DNA of 64,000 nt from DASUBV01 sp036501025 (GCA_036501025.1 DASYBB010000060.1:62001-126000), one strand, 5' to 3'; numbered from the stretch's first letter, positions 43,874-52,715 are shown. Notes: a model not told the origin generated them from the sequence alone. Numbers and translations: made by a program.

Positions 43874-44488
43874 TCAGCTGTGCTGCGGACTCCCGTTCCG
43901 GCCGCGCAGCGCGGCCAGGCGGCCGTGCATTCCGGCGATGGCGTCGTTGCGCTGATGCACTTCGATCGGGTGGGGAAACAGCGGCCCGCCGTCGTGCCAG
44001 GCGACTGAGATCTGGCCCGACCGGGCCGTGTTGATCGGCCGGCACCCCAGCCGTGCGAGACGCGCGCTCTCCTGCGCGAGGTCCGGGACCATCCACGAGA
44101 CGTGGCTCACCGCACCCGGGGCGACGCCGTACGCGGCGGCGAGGCAGTCGTCGATCACGTGGACCTGTGCTGCGGCCCGGGCGACCTGGGGCGCGCGATC
44201 TGGCAGCGCTACCCCGGGGCGCAGATCGACTTCATCGATCGTGACCCGCTGCTCCTGTCGATCTGCCGCGGGGTCAACCGGCTCGAAGGAGCGCCCGGCA
44301 CGTACAGGCAGCAGGTCAGCTGCCCGCAGGGCCCGTTCCCGCGGGAACGGGAGGCAGGCGGCGGCAATCTCCAGGTCGCGCTCCTTGGCCGTGCCACCTT
44401 GCTCGGCCTGCCACAGGCACAGGAGCTCCGCTTCGTGGCCGCTGATCCGCGCGTCGAGCTGCGACTGGTCGATAGGTGGCTGCTGCAC
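43874..44488 (-). pseudogene. Rearranged relic: methyltransferase fragment with internal inversion, then VOC C-terminus
   Basis: On the minus strand, GTG 44488 begins a methyltransferase N-terminus (LDARISGHEAELLCLWQAEQ, then ERALRAADL) to about 44312. Its natural continuation, the SAM-binding motif DLCCGPGDLGRAIWQRYPG and FIDRDPLLLSICRGVN, lies in the opposite orientation on the plus strand at about 44160-44315. The junctions share the hexamer GACCTG (44162-44167) and its complement CAGGTC (44312-44317). Restoring that segment would rejoin the reading frame. Beyond it, at lower coordinates, the minus strand reads the C-terminal half of a VOC protein (SHVSWMVPDLAQESARLARLG, then HPIEVHQRND) to 43874. 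The rest of the methyltransferase and the VOC N-terminus are missing. Confidence 0.65.
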
Positions 44489-44573
44489 CGGCCGGCCTCC
44501 AGACTGTGGGCGTCCGCTCACGGTGGCAGGTCTCCTGGCCGGGCGTCTTGTAAGAAACTGACCGGGACAGTGC

Positions 44574-45563
44574 TCACGGCCGGGCAGCCGGAATGCCCCG
44601 CACGAACTCCGACGGCGTGGCGCCGGCAAATGCCGTGAACTCCCGGATGAAATGCGGCTGATCAAAATAACCGCAGTCAGCTGCGACATCACCCAGGCGC
44701 AGCGCCGGGTCCTGGCCGGCCAGCGGCACCGCCCCCTGCAGGTACGGTCTCCGGGCCGAGCCGGGCAGCGCGTCGAAGGTGAGCGCCTCAACTGACCGGC
44801 TGAACCGCAGCAGCATGCCGGCCTTCTTGGGCGGCAGCCCGAAACAACGCCGGAACTGCTGGATGAGATGGCGCTGGCTGCACCCGGCAGCGGCAGCCAG
44901 CGACTCGGCCCGCGCTTGACCGCCGGCCCGGGCCAGCCTGTCCCACGCCTGCTCGATGCCCGGTTATGCGGCAGGTGCGGCGGCCGGGGCGACGCGGCGG
45001 CCGATGAGCCGCTCGATCGCATCGAACCGCTGCGCCCAGCCGCGGGCCGCCATCACGTGGCTGCTCACCAGTGCCGCGAGGGCCGGGTCAACCTGGCCGA
45101 GCAGAACGGTCTGGCCCGTCAGCGCATCCATGGCGGTGCGAAGGAAGAGATGCGCGCCAAGCGGGGTGAACCGCACCACCATGAAGGACCGCTGCCCGGT
45201 CGCCTCGCTGAGGTGATAGCGCGTCTGCAGGCCCGTCACCCACGCCCCGTCCAGCCGCTGCGCGCAGCGGCTGGATCCGGCGTCCACCTGCGCGTGGGGA
45301 GCGCCGAAGTTCAGCACCATCGGCACTTCAGCGGCCGGGAGATGCCGTTCGCGCGCCAGCCGCACCAGCGACGACGACGTCGCAAAATAGCCGTGCACAT
45401 ACCGCCGGAGACGCAGGTCAGCAGCACGCTCGGCCTCATCCCACCGGCCGAGCTCCGACACGCACTCCGTCACCCGCACAGGCCCGGCACCCACTCTGCC
45501 CACGCTACCGGGCCGGCCGCCGGCCGGAAAACGGCCGGGCCGGCCGTCAGATTCCCGGTTCAT
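44574..45563 (-). pseudogene. AraC-family regulator interrupted by an in-frame stop
   Basis: The 5' half (from 45563) encodes the N-terminal sensory domain (ELGRWDEAERAADLRLRRYVHG, then TGLQTRYHLSEATGQRSFMVVRFTPLGAHLFL). A TAA at 44966-44964 stops it after RRVAPAAAPAA. The same frame continues with the HTH region (AWDRLARAGG, then CSQRHLIQQFRRCFGLPPKKAG and ADCGYFDQPHFIREFTAFAG) to the AraC-typical end TPSEFVRGI at 44574. Only this nonsense codon breaks an otherwise well-preserved regulator. Truncated protein would keep the sensor domain and lose DNA binding. A start at the GTG near 45473 is equally possible. Confidence 0.78.
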
Positions 45564-45572
45564 CCGGTTTAC

Positions 45573-46592
45573 TCACCTATCGGGTTCATCCTGGTCGCTC
45601 GGATTATCTGGCTCGGCAGGCTCGGACACAGGTGACGGCGTGTCGAAGTAAACGCTGACATGCTCGAAGCCCTTGCTCCGCTGCGCTCTGGCCTGCCTGG
45701 AATAGGAGCGGCGGTCTGCGGCGGTCAGGATCACGTTGTCGGTGAAGGGGGTCAGCAGCGACCTGGGGTACATGCGATTGACGTGCACGACGTTGATCTC
45801 AGCGCAGAGCAGCACGGTCGTGGCGGTGACGTACAGGAACGCCAGCAGGCCCAGCACGACAGCGAACACTGCGTTGGTAGGGCTGGCATGGCTGACCTGC
45901 CGCACGAAAATGACCCCGAACGTCTGCAGGAGCTGCCAGATCACCTCCGCCGCCAGTGCGCCCGGCACAACGTCGCGGACCGACAGGCGCCGCGCCGCCG
46001 CGAAGCGGAACGCGAAGACGAACAGCGCCGCGCCCGCCACTACGGACACCGCCAGCGCTATGACCCTCGTGGCGGTGCCGAGGAAGCCGCCACCGACGCT
46101 GCCGAGAATGGTGAGGGCGGTCGTGACCAGAAAGGCCAGTCCCGCTGTACCCAGGAGCACCAGGCTGCGGCCGCGTGCCCGGAGCGGATTGGGCCGGTTG
46201 TTGCGGGACACCCCCCACATGGTGTTGGTGGCGTACTGAAACGCCTGAGCCACCCCCAGTCCCCCGTACAGGGATCCCAGGATGCCCACGGTCAGGCCAA
46301 CCGGGCCGCCGCCCAGGCGCCGGGGCCGGGCCAGGTCCACGCCGATCACCGGAAACTGGTGCAGCGCCGAGGTGAGCACCTCATTCTGCAGCCTCGGATC
46401 ATTCGCGAGGACCAGGCCCAGGACTGTCGAGAGCACCAGCAGCAGCGGGAACAGCGACACGAAGGCGTAGTAGGTGAGCAGCGCCGCCAGGTAGGCGCCG
46501 AAATCGTCGAAGTACTTGTACACCACCGCGAGCGGGAAACCCGCCCACCGGTGCTTCCGCTGGAACCGGTCCAGGCGCCCCGTGATCGCCAC
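45573..46592 (-). CDS. YihY/BrkB family membrane protein
   Basis: About 339 residues starting at GTG 46592, or an in-frame upstream start at 46664. Six or so helices: VYKYFDDFGAYLAALLTYYAFVSLFPLLLVLSTVLG at the N-terminus is the hallmark of the YihY/BrkB family, and later helices include LVLLGTAGLAFLVTTALTILG and TNAVFAVVLGLLAFLYVTATTVLLCAEINVV. The acidic C-terminal tail (PSPVSEPAEPDNPSDQDEP) is cytoplasmic. Molecular function is unsettled for the family (envelope-related). It is a more typical member than the one at 15.2 kb. It ends 10 bases before the AraC relic's start, same strand. Confidence 0.88.
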   Translation of the reverse strand: MAITGRLDRFQRKHRWAGFPLAVVYKYFDDFGAYLAALLTYYAFVSLFPLLLVLSTVLGLVLANDPRLQNEVLTSALHQFPVIGVDLARPRRLGGGPVGLTVGILGSLYGGLGVAQAFQYATNTMWGVSRNNRPNPLRARGRSLVLLGTAGLAFLVTTALTILGSVGGGFLGTATRVIALAVSVVAGAALFVFAFRFAAARRLSVRDVVPGALAAEVIWQLLQTFGVIFVRQVSHASPTNAVFAVVLGLLAFLYVTATTVLLCAEINVVHVNRMYPRSLLTPFTDNVILTAADRRSYSRQARAQRSKGFEHVSVYFDTPSPVSEPAEPDNPSDQDEPDR

Positions 46593-47033
46593 GCCACCCA
46601 CCTCACCGCAGATCTGCCAGTCGCATGGCAGCGCCAGCCGAACCGGCGGGGTCAGTCCCCGCACTCACCGTGTCCTGTGCTGACTCAGCAGCTCAGCATT
46701 CCCGTCGGTTAGGCACATGTTCCGGGGCAGGCGCACCCTAACTCACGATCGAGGGATAGCCGCATCCGACGCGGCGGCCGCGGCCGCTGAATTGCTTGCT
46801 GTATGACGTGCGGAGCCACAAGCCAGCCGGGCGCGGCCGTGCACCGGCTGATCGGCGCGATGACCGGCGCGGCCACCACAGCCATGGTGGCAGCCGGCGA
46901 CCAACTCGGGGACGCAGCTCCCCCAAGTGGGCGCTGACCATCAGGGACGACCACCTCGCCGCCCTGGCCGCCTCGCCCGCGGCAGAGCGGGACGGCGCCG
47001 CCCCGCAGCCCGGCGCTGACATAGGCTGGCGGC
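46593..47033. other. Divergent intergenic region, no gene recognised
   Basis: About 440 bases between BrkB and the BPL-N lipoprotein gene. It should contain both promoters. No coding frame is convincing on either strand and no clear dyad was found. Confidence 0.4.
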
Positions 47034-47888
47034 ATGCTGCTGGCCAGGAGCCTGGTTGCAGGCCTGCGGGAAGGCGGCATCGCCGGGGGCCGCGGTTTGT
47101 ATGCCAGCGTCGCCGTCCTGCTCGCGCTGACTGCGGTCGGCGCGTGCTCAGCGGCCTCGCCCGGGCCGCCGCCGCGTGTCACGTCACCGGGCCGGGCTGG
47201 TGCCGGGCTGGCGGATCGGCCGGTGGCGCTGGTGTACCGCGGCCCGGCCAGCTGCCCGGGATGCTCGGAAGCGGCAGCGGCGCTGATCAGGCTGTCTCCG
47301 CGGCATTTCACCGTCTCCTATGCCGGGCCGGGCGAGAAGATAAAGATCACCGCGGCCAGCCTGCGCGGGGTGGCCCTCTACGCCCAGCCGGGCGGCGACG
47401 GCTCGGTCCGGCACGGGATGACCGCGCTGGGACCGGCCGCGGCGGCAACGATCAGGTCTTACGTCGCCGCGGGCGGACATTATCTCGGCATCTGCATGGG
47501 GGCCTACCTGGCGGGCTCGGACCCGGGGATGGGCCTGCTGGCACCGGGCGACACCGGCGAGTACGACCAGGCCCGCGGCGCCTTGGTCAGGACCGCGGCG
47601 CAGGCGGTGATCCCGGTCGTCTGGAGCGGGACCATCGGCTACCAGTACGCCCAGGACCCGGCCTACATCATCCCGTCCGGGGTACGGGGCGAGAAGGTGC
47701 TGGCCCGGTTCACCAACCACCTGGTCGACGCGCTGGTGCGTCCCTACCGCCGGGGTGCCGTCGGCGTCGTCGGCACGCATCCCGAAGCCGACCGCACCTG
47801 GTTTACTCCCGCCATGTGGCGGGCCGCGAGGGACGGCTTCAGCTACCCCGAGGGACTCCAGCTCATTGCCGCGCTCATGCGGCTCTGA
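47034..47888 (+). CDS. BPL-N domain lipoprotein (glutamine-amidotransferase-like fold)
   Basis: A 284-residue protein with an N-terminal hydrophobic stretch ending in a lipobox-like AVGAC (Cys38), so it is probably an exported lipoprotein. The mature domain resembles biotin-protein-ligase N-terminal / type 1 amidotransferase-like proteins: VALVYRGPASCPGCSEAA, then a nucleophile-elbow-like GGHYLGICMGAYLAG with Cys154, then WSGTIGYQYAQDP and GTHPEADRTWF. Whether it is catalytic is not known. ATG 47034 is the start, with the basic run RSLVAGLREGG before the helix. No partner gene is evident. Confidence 0.82.
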   Translation: MLLARSLVAGLREGGIAGGRGLYASVAVLLALTAVGACSAASPGPPPRVTSPGRAGAGLADRPVALVYRGPASCPGCSEAAAALIRLSPRHFTVSYAGPGEKIKITAASLRGVALYAQPGGDGSVRHGMTALGPAAAATIRSYVAAGGHYLGICMGAYLAGSDPGMGLLAPGDTGEYDQARGALVRTAAQAVIPVVWSGTIGYQYAQDPAYIIPSGVRGEKVLARFTNHLVDALVRPYRRGAVGVVGTHPEADRTWFTPAMWRAARDGFSYPEGLQLIAALMRL

Positions 47889-48098
47889 CGGCAGCTTGCC
47901 GATACCGGCGACCAGCCGGTACGCGAACTGTCGTGCGGCGGCACGGCCCAGGAGTCACCCCGGCCGGATGATGCCCGGCCGCCCGGCAGGCCGCATTGTG
48001 GCGAGATGGCCTGACCGGGCCAGCGGCGGGGACGCCGCACGCCTCGCCCAATGAGCCGATGGTCACGCGCCGACGCAAAGCACGACATGGGGGAGCGC

Positions 48099-48905
48099 AT
48101 GGCAGACAGCGCAGCGGACCCGGAGCAGGCTGAGAAGGAGCACGCCGCCGCCGTCCAGCGGCGCTACCTGATCCGGTTCGAAGAGGACACGCTCAAGCAG
48201 CGGCCCTTGCGGATCAGGCTCATCATCGAGTTCGCAGGGACGTTCCTGCTGGTCACCGTGGCCGCCGGGGCCGGCGTCATCAACCTCTACGCAGGCGGCG
48301 ATCCCGTCACCAGGATCGCCGCGGTGATCGCGCCGGGCGCGCTGGTCATGGCCCTGATCTATGCCTGGGGCCCGCTTTCCGGACTGCACATCAACCCCGC
48401 GGTCACCGCCGCCTTCGCCGGCCGGGGCGTGTTCCCGCGGCGCTGGGTCCTGCCCTACTGGGGAGCCCAGTTCGCCGGCGCGATCCTGGCTGCGCTGTTC
48501 CTGCAGGTCGTCTTCGGTCACGTCACAGCGGGCGGAAACTACCCGATCGCCAAGCCCGGCGGGGACTGGCGGGCCTTCGTGATGGAGATCGTCCTGACCG
48601 CCATCCTGGTCAGTGTCATCCTGCACACCGCGACCGGGGGCCGGAGCATCGGCCACAACGCCGCCATCGCGGTCGGCTCGACCGTCGCGCTGCTCGGCCT
48701 GTTCGCCAGCCCCATCAGCGGCTCATCGATGAACCCCGCGCGCACCCTCGGCCCCGACATCATCGGCGCCAACCTCACCGGCTGGTGGGTCTATGTCCTC
48801 GGCGACCTGATCGGAGCGGCCATCGCGGTATGCCTCATCGGCCTGGTCCGCGGCCTCCCCGACAAGGCCGAGACCCAAGCCGCCGAAGGCGACCTGCGAC
48901 GCTGA
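48099..48905 (+). CDS. MIP-family aquaporin / glyceroaquaporin
   Basis: About 268 residues. Six transmembrane helices and the two half-helix NPA boxes are visible: SGLHINPAVTAAFAG and SGSSMNPARTLGP. A long charged N-terminal extension (EQAEKEHAAAVQRRYLIRFEEDTL) precedes the first helix. The choice between water and glycerol specificity is not clear. ATG 48099 has GGAG close upstream; ATG 48087 and an earlier in-frame ATG are alternatives. A convergent Ser/Thr kinase follows, with a small hairpin between. Confidence 0.9.
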   Translation: MADSAADPEQAEKEHAAAVQRRYLIRFEEDTLKQRPLRIRLIIEFAGTFLLVTVAAGAGVINLYAGGDPVTRIAAVIAPGALVMALIYAWGPLSGLHINPAVTAAFAGRGVFPRRWVLPYWGAQFAGAILAALFLQVVFGHVTAGGNYPIAKPGGDWRAFVMEIVLTAILVSVILHTATGGRSIGHNAAIAVGSTVALLGLFASPISGSSMNPARTLGPDIIGANLTGWWVYVLGDLIGAAIAVCLIGLVRGLPDKAETQAAEGDLRR

Positions 48906-48912
48906 CCGGGTC

Positions 48913-48929
48913 TCCGCGTGCTGCGCGGA
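48913..48929. terminator. Small hairpin between convergent genes
   Basis: TCCGCG (48913-48918) and CGCGGA (48924-48929) form a 6-bp stem with a 5-base loop in the 27-base gap between the aquaporin and kinase stops. It may act as a bidirectional terminator, though the stem is short. Confidence 0.35.
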
Positions 48930-48932
48930 CGG

Positions 48933-50624
48933 CTACATGCTGGTAGCCGCGTTCTTCGGAGGAACGTGGTACTGAGCCGCAACCGGGTCCCACACCCGGG
49001 CGAACGCCTGCTTGGCTGCGTCGGCCTGGCGGTCAGCGCTGTTCGCGGCGCCGTAGGCACTCGATTGAGCAGCCGGTGTGCAGCCGGCGGCCAGCTGCTG
49101 CCGGGCCCAGGTCAGATACTCCCGGTCGGCCGTCAGCGAGTAGCCGAGGGCGGCGATGAGGTCGGACTTTACTACCGCACCATCCGGGAGAGCAGAGGTG
49201 AGCAGGGCTGATGCCTGACCGTATTCGGTGCTGCGGTCATTCACGACGCCCTGGAGCTGGCTGACCGCGCTGGACAGGTTCGCGCACGCCTGGACCTGGC
49301 TGAATGCGCCCTCCACCGCCCGCCGGGTAGCCGCGCTCGCGGTCAGCAGAGTGCTCACGGCGGCCGCCTCCCGGGGTCCCCGGGCAGACGGCGATGGCGA
49401 TGGCGATGATGCCCTCGGTGCGGAAGCGGCCGGCCGACCCGGAGCCGGCCTGCTCGCGAGGAGGATGCTGATCGCGACAACGGCGGCCACCACTCCGGCG
49501 ACGGCACCGGCCGGGAGCAGAAACCACGTGAACCGGCGCCGGAGCCGCTGAGGAACACCGCTGGCCGGCTCGTCTGGCCGGTCAGAACCCGGCTGGCCGG
49601 GCCCAGCTGACGACTCCTGCTGCGCGGATCCCGGCCCAGCGGTCGCGGGGACCAGCGCGGAGTCCGCTGGCGGCCCGGGTCGGCCCGGCGCGGGTGACCG
49701 GGGCGGGGCATTCGGCTGACCGGGCCTGAGACCAAGCGCGTCCCGCAGTTCCTCGGCAAACTGACCGCACGTCGCGTAACGGTCAGCCGGATTCTTCGCC
49801 AGTGCCGTAGCCAGCACCCGGTTCACCGCCGCCGGCAGGGCAGGACGCCGGGCCGTGGCGGCGGGCGGTGGCGCGTACAGCTGGGCGTACATCACCGTCT
49901 GGCCCTGTTCCTGCCCGAATGGCGGCGTGCCGCACAGCAGCTCGAACCCGGCGCAGGCCAGGGAATAGAGGTCCGCCCGCCCGTCGAGGGCACGCCCTTC
50001 GATCTGCTCCGGCGCGACGTAGTCGAGCGTGCGGCCGAGCTGGCCCGTCGCAATGATCTCGCCGAGCGAGAAGTCCCTGGCCATGCCGAAGTCGCAGAGG
50101 TACACCTGGCCGCAGCCCCCATCGCCGCTGCTCTGCGGAACTGCGTCAGCCGCCCCGGCAGCGGCGCCGAGAAGGAGGTTGGCGGGCTTGACGTCGCGGT
50201 GAACCAGTCCATGGGCGTGCGCCGCATCCAGCGCCGACGCGGCCTGGGCGATGATCTCCGAGGCTGCGCCCGGAGGAAGCGGCCCAAGCCGGTTGAGCAG
50301 CGACCGGGCATCGCCGCCCGGTACGTAGAGCATGGCCACGTACGGGCTCTGGCCCGCGATGCCGGCCTCGTAGACCGGAACGATGTGCGGGTGCTCCAGC
50401 GCGGCGGCCGCCCGCGACTCCCGCAGCATCGTGCCGCGGAAGGCCGCGTCGCGAGCAAGTTCCGGCGTCAGCACCTTGAGCGCGACCTGACGCCTCCCGC
50501 GCTCATCCTGAGCGAGATAGACGACAGCCCTACGGCCTTGGCCGAGATACCGGACCGGGCGGAAATCAGCGATCTTCTCCGGCACCCCAGAGCCGACCAG
50601 AACTGGGTCGATTCCGTTGCTCAC
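48933..50624 (-). CDS. PknB-type Ser/Thr protein kinase with extracytoplasmic domain
   Basis: A 563-residue receptor-like Hanks kinase. The kinase domain at about 20-300 has the glycine loop LGQGRRAVVY, Lys50 in VALK, the catalytic loop VHRDVKPANLLL with Asp144 and Asn149, and DFG (178-180). A Pro/Gly/Ser-rich linker is followed by one transmembrane helix (about 366-391) and a C-terminal extracytoplasmic domain without PASTA repeats. It would sense something outside the cell and phosphorylate unknown targets. GTG 50624 is preferred over an upstream start at 50708. A DUF1801 gene is divergent. Confidence 0.93.
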   Translation of the reverse strand: MSNGIDPVLVGSGVPEKIADFRPVRYLGQGRRAVVYLAQDERGRRQVALKVLTPELARDAAFRGTMLRESRAAAALEHPHIVPVYEAGIAGQSPYVAMLYVPGGDARSLLNRLGPLPPGAASEIIAQAASALDAAHAHGLVHRDVKPANLLLGAAAGAADAVPQSSGDGGCGQVYLCDFGMARDFSLGEIIATGQLGRTLDYVAPEQIEGRALDGRADLYSLACAGFELLCGTPPFGQEQGQTVMYAQLYAPPPAATARRPALPAAVNRVLATALAKNPADRYATCGQFAEELRDALGLRPGQPNAPPRSPAPGRPGPPADSALVPATAGPGSAQQESSAGPGQPGSDRPDEPASGVPQRLRRRFTWFLLPAGAVAGVVAAVVAISILLASRPAPGRPAASAPRASSPSPSPSARGPREAAAVSTLLTASAATRRAVEGAFSQVQACANLSSAVSQLQGVVNDRSTEYGQASALLTSALPDGAVVKSDLIAALGYSLTADREYLTWARQQLAAGCTPAAQSSAYGAANSADRQADAAKQAFARVWDPVAAQYHVPPKNAATSM

Positions 50625-50810
50625 TAGGCACCACCCGGCAGTAAGCCATCGGGCAGCGGCCCGTCCCGCCCGTGCCGTCAAGCTGCGGCCGCACCCCTTT
50701 CCGGCCACGATAGTGACATATCACCGGGCCTGCCCGGCCAACGGGAATCACATCAGGTCACCGACCCCAGTAAGGTCGCGGCCGCTGGCCAGGCGATGGG
50801 AGGATCAGCT

Positions 50811-51209
50811 ATGGCATGTCCCGCTGACCAGCGCCTTGATGCCTACATAGACGCCCTCCCGGGATGGCAGCGGGCCATCTGCCGACAGGTCCGCGGACTG
50901 GTGCACGCCGCCGACCCCGAAGTATCCGAAACCATCAAGCGGACCAGCCAGCCGTACTTCGTGCTCCAGGGCAACATCTGCGCGCTGCTGGCGGCCAGGG
51001 ATCACGTCAACGTGTTCCTCTACGACGGCGGCATCGTGCCTGATCCTGCCGGAATCATCACCGGAGGCCACGACAACAAGACCGCCCGCACTGTCGCCAT
51101 CCGCGAGGGCGAAGCCGTCAACGCGCCGGCGCTAAGCGCCATGTTCCGGCAGATTATCGCCAACAATCGCGCGGGTGGCTGGCGCAAGCTGAAGCAGGAG
51201 CGGCCGTGA
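50811..51209 (+). CDS. DUF1801 domain protein
   Basis: A 132-residue protein whose core (LPGWQRAICRQVRGLVHAADPEVSETIKRTSQPYF, then VNVFLYDGGIVPDPAGIITGG, then AREGEAVNAPALSAMFRQIIANN-like end) matches the small cytoplasmic DUF1801/YdhG-type fold. ATG 50811 follows GGGAGGA. The last four bases overlap the start of a small membrane gene (GTGA), indicating translational coupling. Function unknown; relatives may bind iron or nucleic acid, which cannot be tested here. Confidence 0.88.
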   Translation: MACPADQRLDAYIDALPGWQRAICRQVRGLVHAADPEVSETIKRTSQPYFVLQGNICALLAARDHVNVFLYDGGIVPDPAGIITGGHDNKTARTVAIREGEAVNAPALSAMFRQIIANNRAGGWRKLKQERP

Positions 51210-51496
51210 CAACGAGGTGGCTGCGCTGGATCAGCGGCATCGTCTGGGCCTTCAGCTGGTACACGATCTACCTGGAGATCTTTCGCTGGCAGCACATGAC
51301 CAAGTCGCTGCGCTTCAATCCCCCGCCTCCGATGCCCGGAATGAACAGCCCGCCCCAAGCGGGCATGCCCCTCATCGCCGTGTGCGTGAGCTCCGTCGCT
51401 GCTCCGCTGGTCTTCCTGGCCGCCACCATCGCGGAACGGGGTGGCGCCGGGCACCGGCAAGCTCCGCACCGGGCCGGAGCCAAGGCGAGCAGCTAA
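51206..51496 (+). CDS. Small two-helix membrane protein
   Basis: A 96-residue protein, translated from GTG 51206 overlapping the preceding stop. Two hydrophobic segments (WLRWISGIVWAFSWYTIYLEIF and MPLIAVCVSSVAAPLVFLAATI) flank a Pro/Met-rich loop; the tail is basic. The coupling implies a functional link with the DUF1801 protein. No family assignment. Confidence 0.75.
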   Translation: MTTRWLRWISGIVWAFSWYTIYLEIFRWQHMTKSLRFNPPPPMPGMNSPPQAGMPLIAVCVSSVAAPLVFLAATIAERGGAGHRQAPHRAGAKASS

Positions 51497-51561
51497 CGAG
51501 ATCGTGTCCGATGCGCGGGTCCGGGCAGGCAGGCGCCGGGCCCGGCGGGCGTGGTCGTGCA

Positions 51562-52005
51562 TTACGGCTCAGCGAGCCGCTCTCCCCGGGTGATGGTGAC
51601 GGCCTGACCGCCGACGCAGATACGCTCGTCCTCCACCGCCACCGCCAGGCGGCCGCGGCGCGGGGATGCCGGTACCGCGCTGAGGCGAGGACGGCCCAGG
51701 CGCGCGGCCCATGGCGGGCCGAGTGCGGTGTGCGCCGAGCCGGTGGCCTGGTCCTCGTCAAGTCCCACGGCGGGGGCGAAGTTACGGGACGTGAGGTCGG
51801 CCCCATCACCGCCCGCGGCCGTCACCAGGACCCGGCTGACCGGCAGGCGGCGGATCTGCGCCGGGTCGGGACGGACGGCCTCAACCCGGCCAGGGGCATC
51901 AAGCACGACGACCGGGGCGACCGGGGTCACGACGCCGGTCTCGTAGAGCACGTGCGCGGCCGCGAGGGTGCCATGCCCGCACAGCGGCAGCTCGACGGAC
52001 GGCTC
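51562..52005 (-). pseudogene. PhzF-family protein, 5'-truncated
   Basis: The minus strand encodes the C-terminal part of a PhzF-type isomerase/epimerase: LPLCGHGTLAAAHVLYETG (the family's CGHxT region), then TSRNFAPAVGLDEDQATGSAHTAL and LAVAVEDERICVGGQAVTI. Upstream an in-frame TAG at 52008-52006 precedes the fragment, so roughly the first 60 residues, including the catalytic Glu region, are gone and the promoter of the divergent TetR gene occupies that space. A short product could start at the GTG near 51951, but it would lack the N-terminal half. Confidence 0.72.
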
Positions 52006-52018
52006 CTACGATGGCGGG

Positions 52019-52642
52019 GTGACGGATGGCAGCGCAGGCCGGGAAGGGCACCGCTCGTACCCGAAAGGCGTGCGACGCCGGCAGCAGATCCTGGACAGCG
52101 CGATCGCGCTGTTCGCGCAGCGCGGGGTGGACCGGGCCTCGCTGCGGACGATCGGCGAGGCGATCGGGGTGTCCCACACCGCGCTGCGGCACTACTTCGC
52201 GTCGCGCGACGTACTCCTGGTCGAGGCTTACCGGGCGCACGAGGCCCGGGCCGCCGGGGAGGCGCACGCGGTGAGCGAGGACGCCGTCGGCCAGATCATC
52301 GAGGCCGCCGAGCGGAACCGGTCGATCCCGGGCCTGGTGGAGCTCTACGCGACCCTCAGCACCGATGCCCTGCAGGAAAAGCACGCCGTCACCCGGGAGT
52401 TCATCCGCGGCCGGTTCGGCTCGCTGCGCGAACTGCTGGCGGCCAGGATCGAGGCGGGGCAGCAAGCCGGGCGCATCGCGGCGGACATCGACCCGGCCGA
52501 TGCCGCCGCGCTGGTCATCGCGGCGTCGGACGGCCTGCAGGTCCAGTGGCTCCTCGATCCGGGCGCGGTCGACGTCGGCCGCTCGCTGTCCCTTCTCGAT
52601 CGGCTGTTCCCGGTCGGCGCCGAGCCGGCAATGCCGGATTAG
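52019..52642 (+). CDS. TetR-family transcriptional regulator
   Basis: A 207-residue regulator with the HTH at about 20-65 (RRQQILDSAIALFAQRGVDRASL, then AIGVSHTALRHYFASRDVLL) and a C-terminal domain of TetR-C type (TREFIRGRFGSLRELLAARIEAG). GTG 52019 is the start; the frame opens a little upstream without similarity. The MFS transporter starts 73 bases downstream on the same strand behind a dyad, so the pair probably forms a repressor-exporter unit. Ligand unknown. Confidence 0.88.
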   Translation: MTDGSAGREGHRSYPKGVRRRQQILDSAIALFAQRGVDRASLRTIGEAIGVSHTALRHYFASRDVLLVEAYRAHEARAAGEAHAVSEDAVGQIIEAAERNRSIPGLVELYATLSTDALQEKHAVTREFIRGRFGSLRELLAARIEAGQQAGRIAADIDPADAAALVIAASDGLQVQWLLDPGAVDVGRSLSLLDRLFPVGAEPAMPD

Positions 52643-52678
52643 CCTTCCTCGGCCAGGTATCCGTCCCCGGAGGGTGAT

Positions 52679-52695
52679 ACCTTCCACTGGAAGGT
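52679..52695. promoter_or_regulatory. Inverted repeat upstream of MFS transporter
   Basis: ACCTTCCACTGGAAGGT is a perfect 7-base inverted repeat around ACT, ending 20 bases before the MFS start codon. It lies between the TetR stop and the transporter. The arm sequence also resembles MerR-type dyads. The preceding TetR is the obvious candidate binder. Confidence 0.55.
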
Positions 52696-52715
52696 TTCTT
52701 CGCGCGGAGGCGACC

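Noticed and set aside
44102..44638. Plus-strand methyltransferase gene
   Set aside because: It contains only the SAM-binding segment; the residues before and after it do not belong to the family on this strand, and the missing N-terminus lies on the minus strand. It is explained by an inversion.
43874..45022. Single 382-residue minus-strand protein
   Set aside because: It is a run of frames over a methyltransferase relic, a VOC fragment and the shadow of the AraC relic; no single family covers it.
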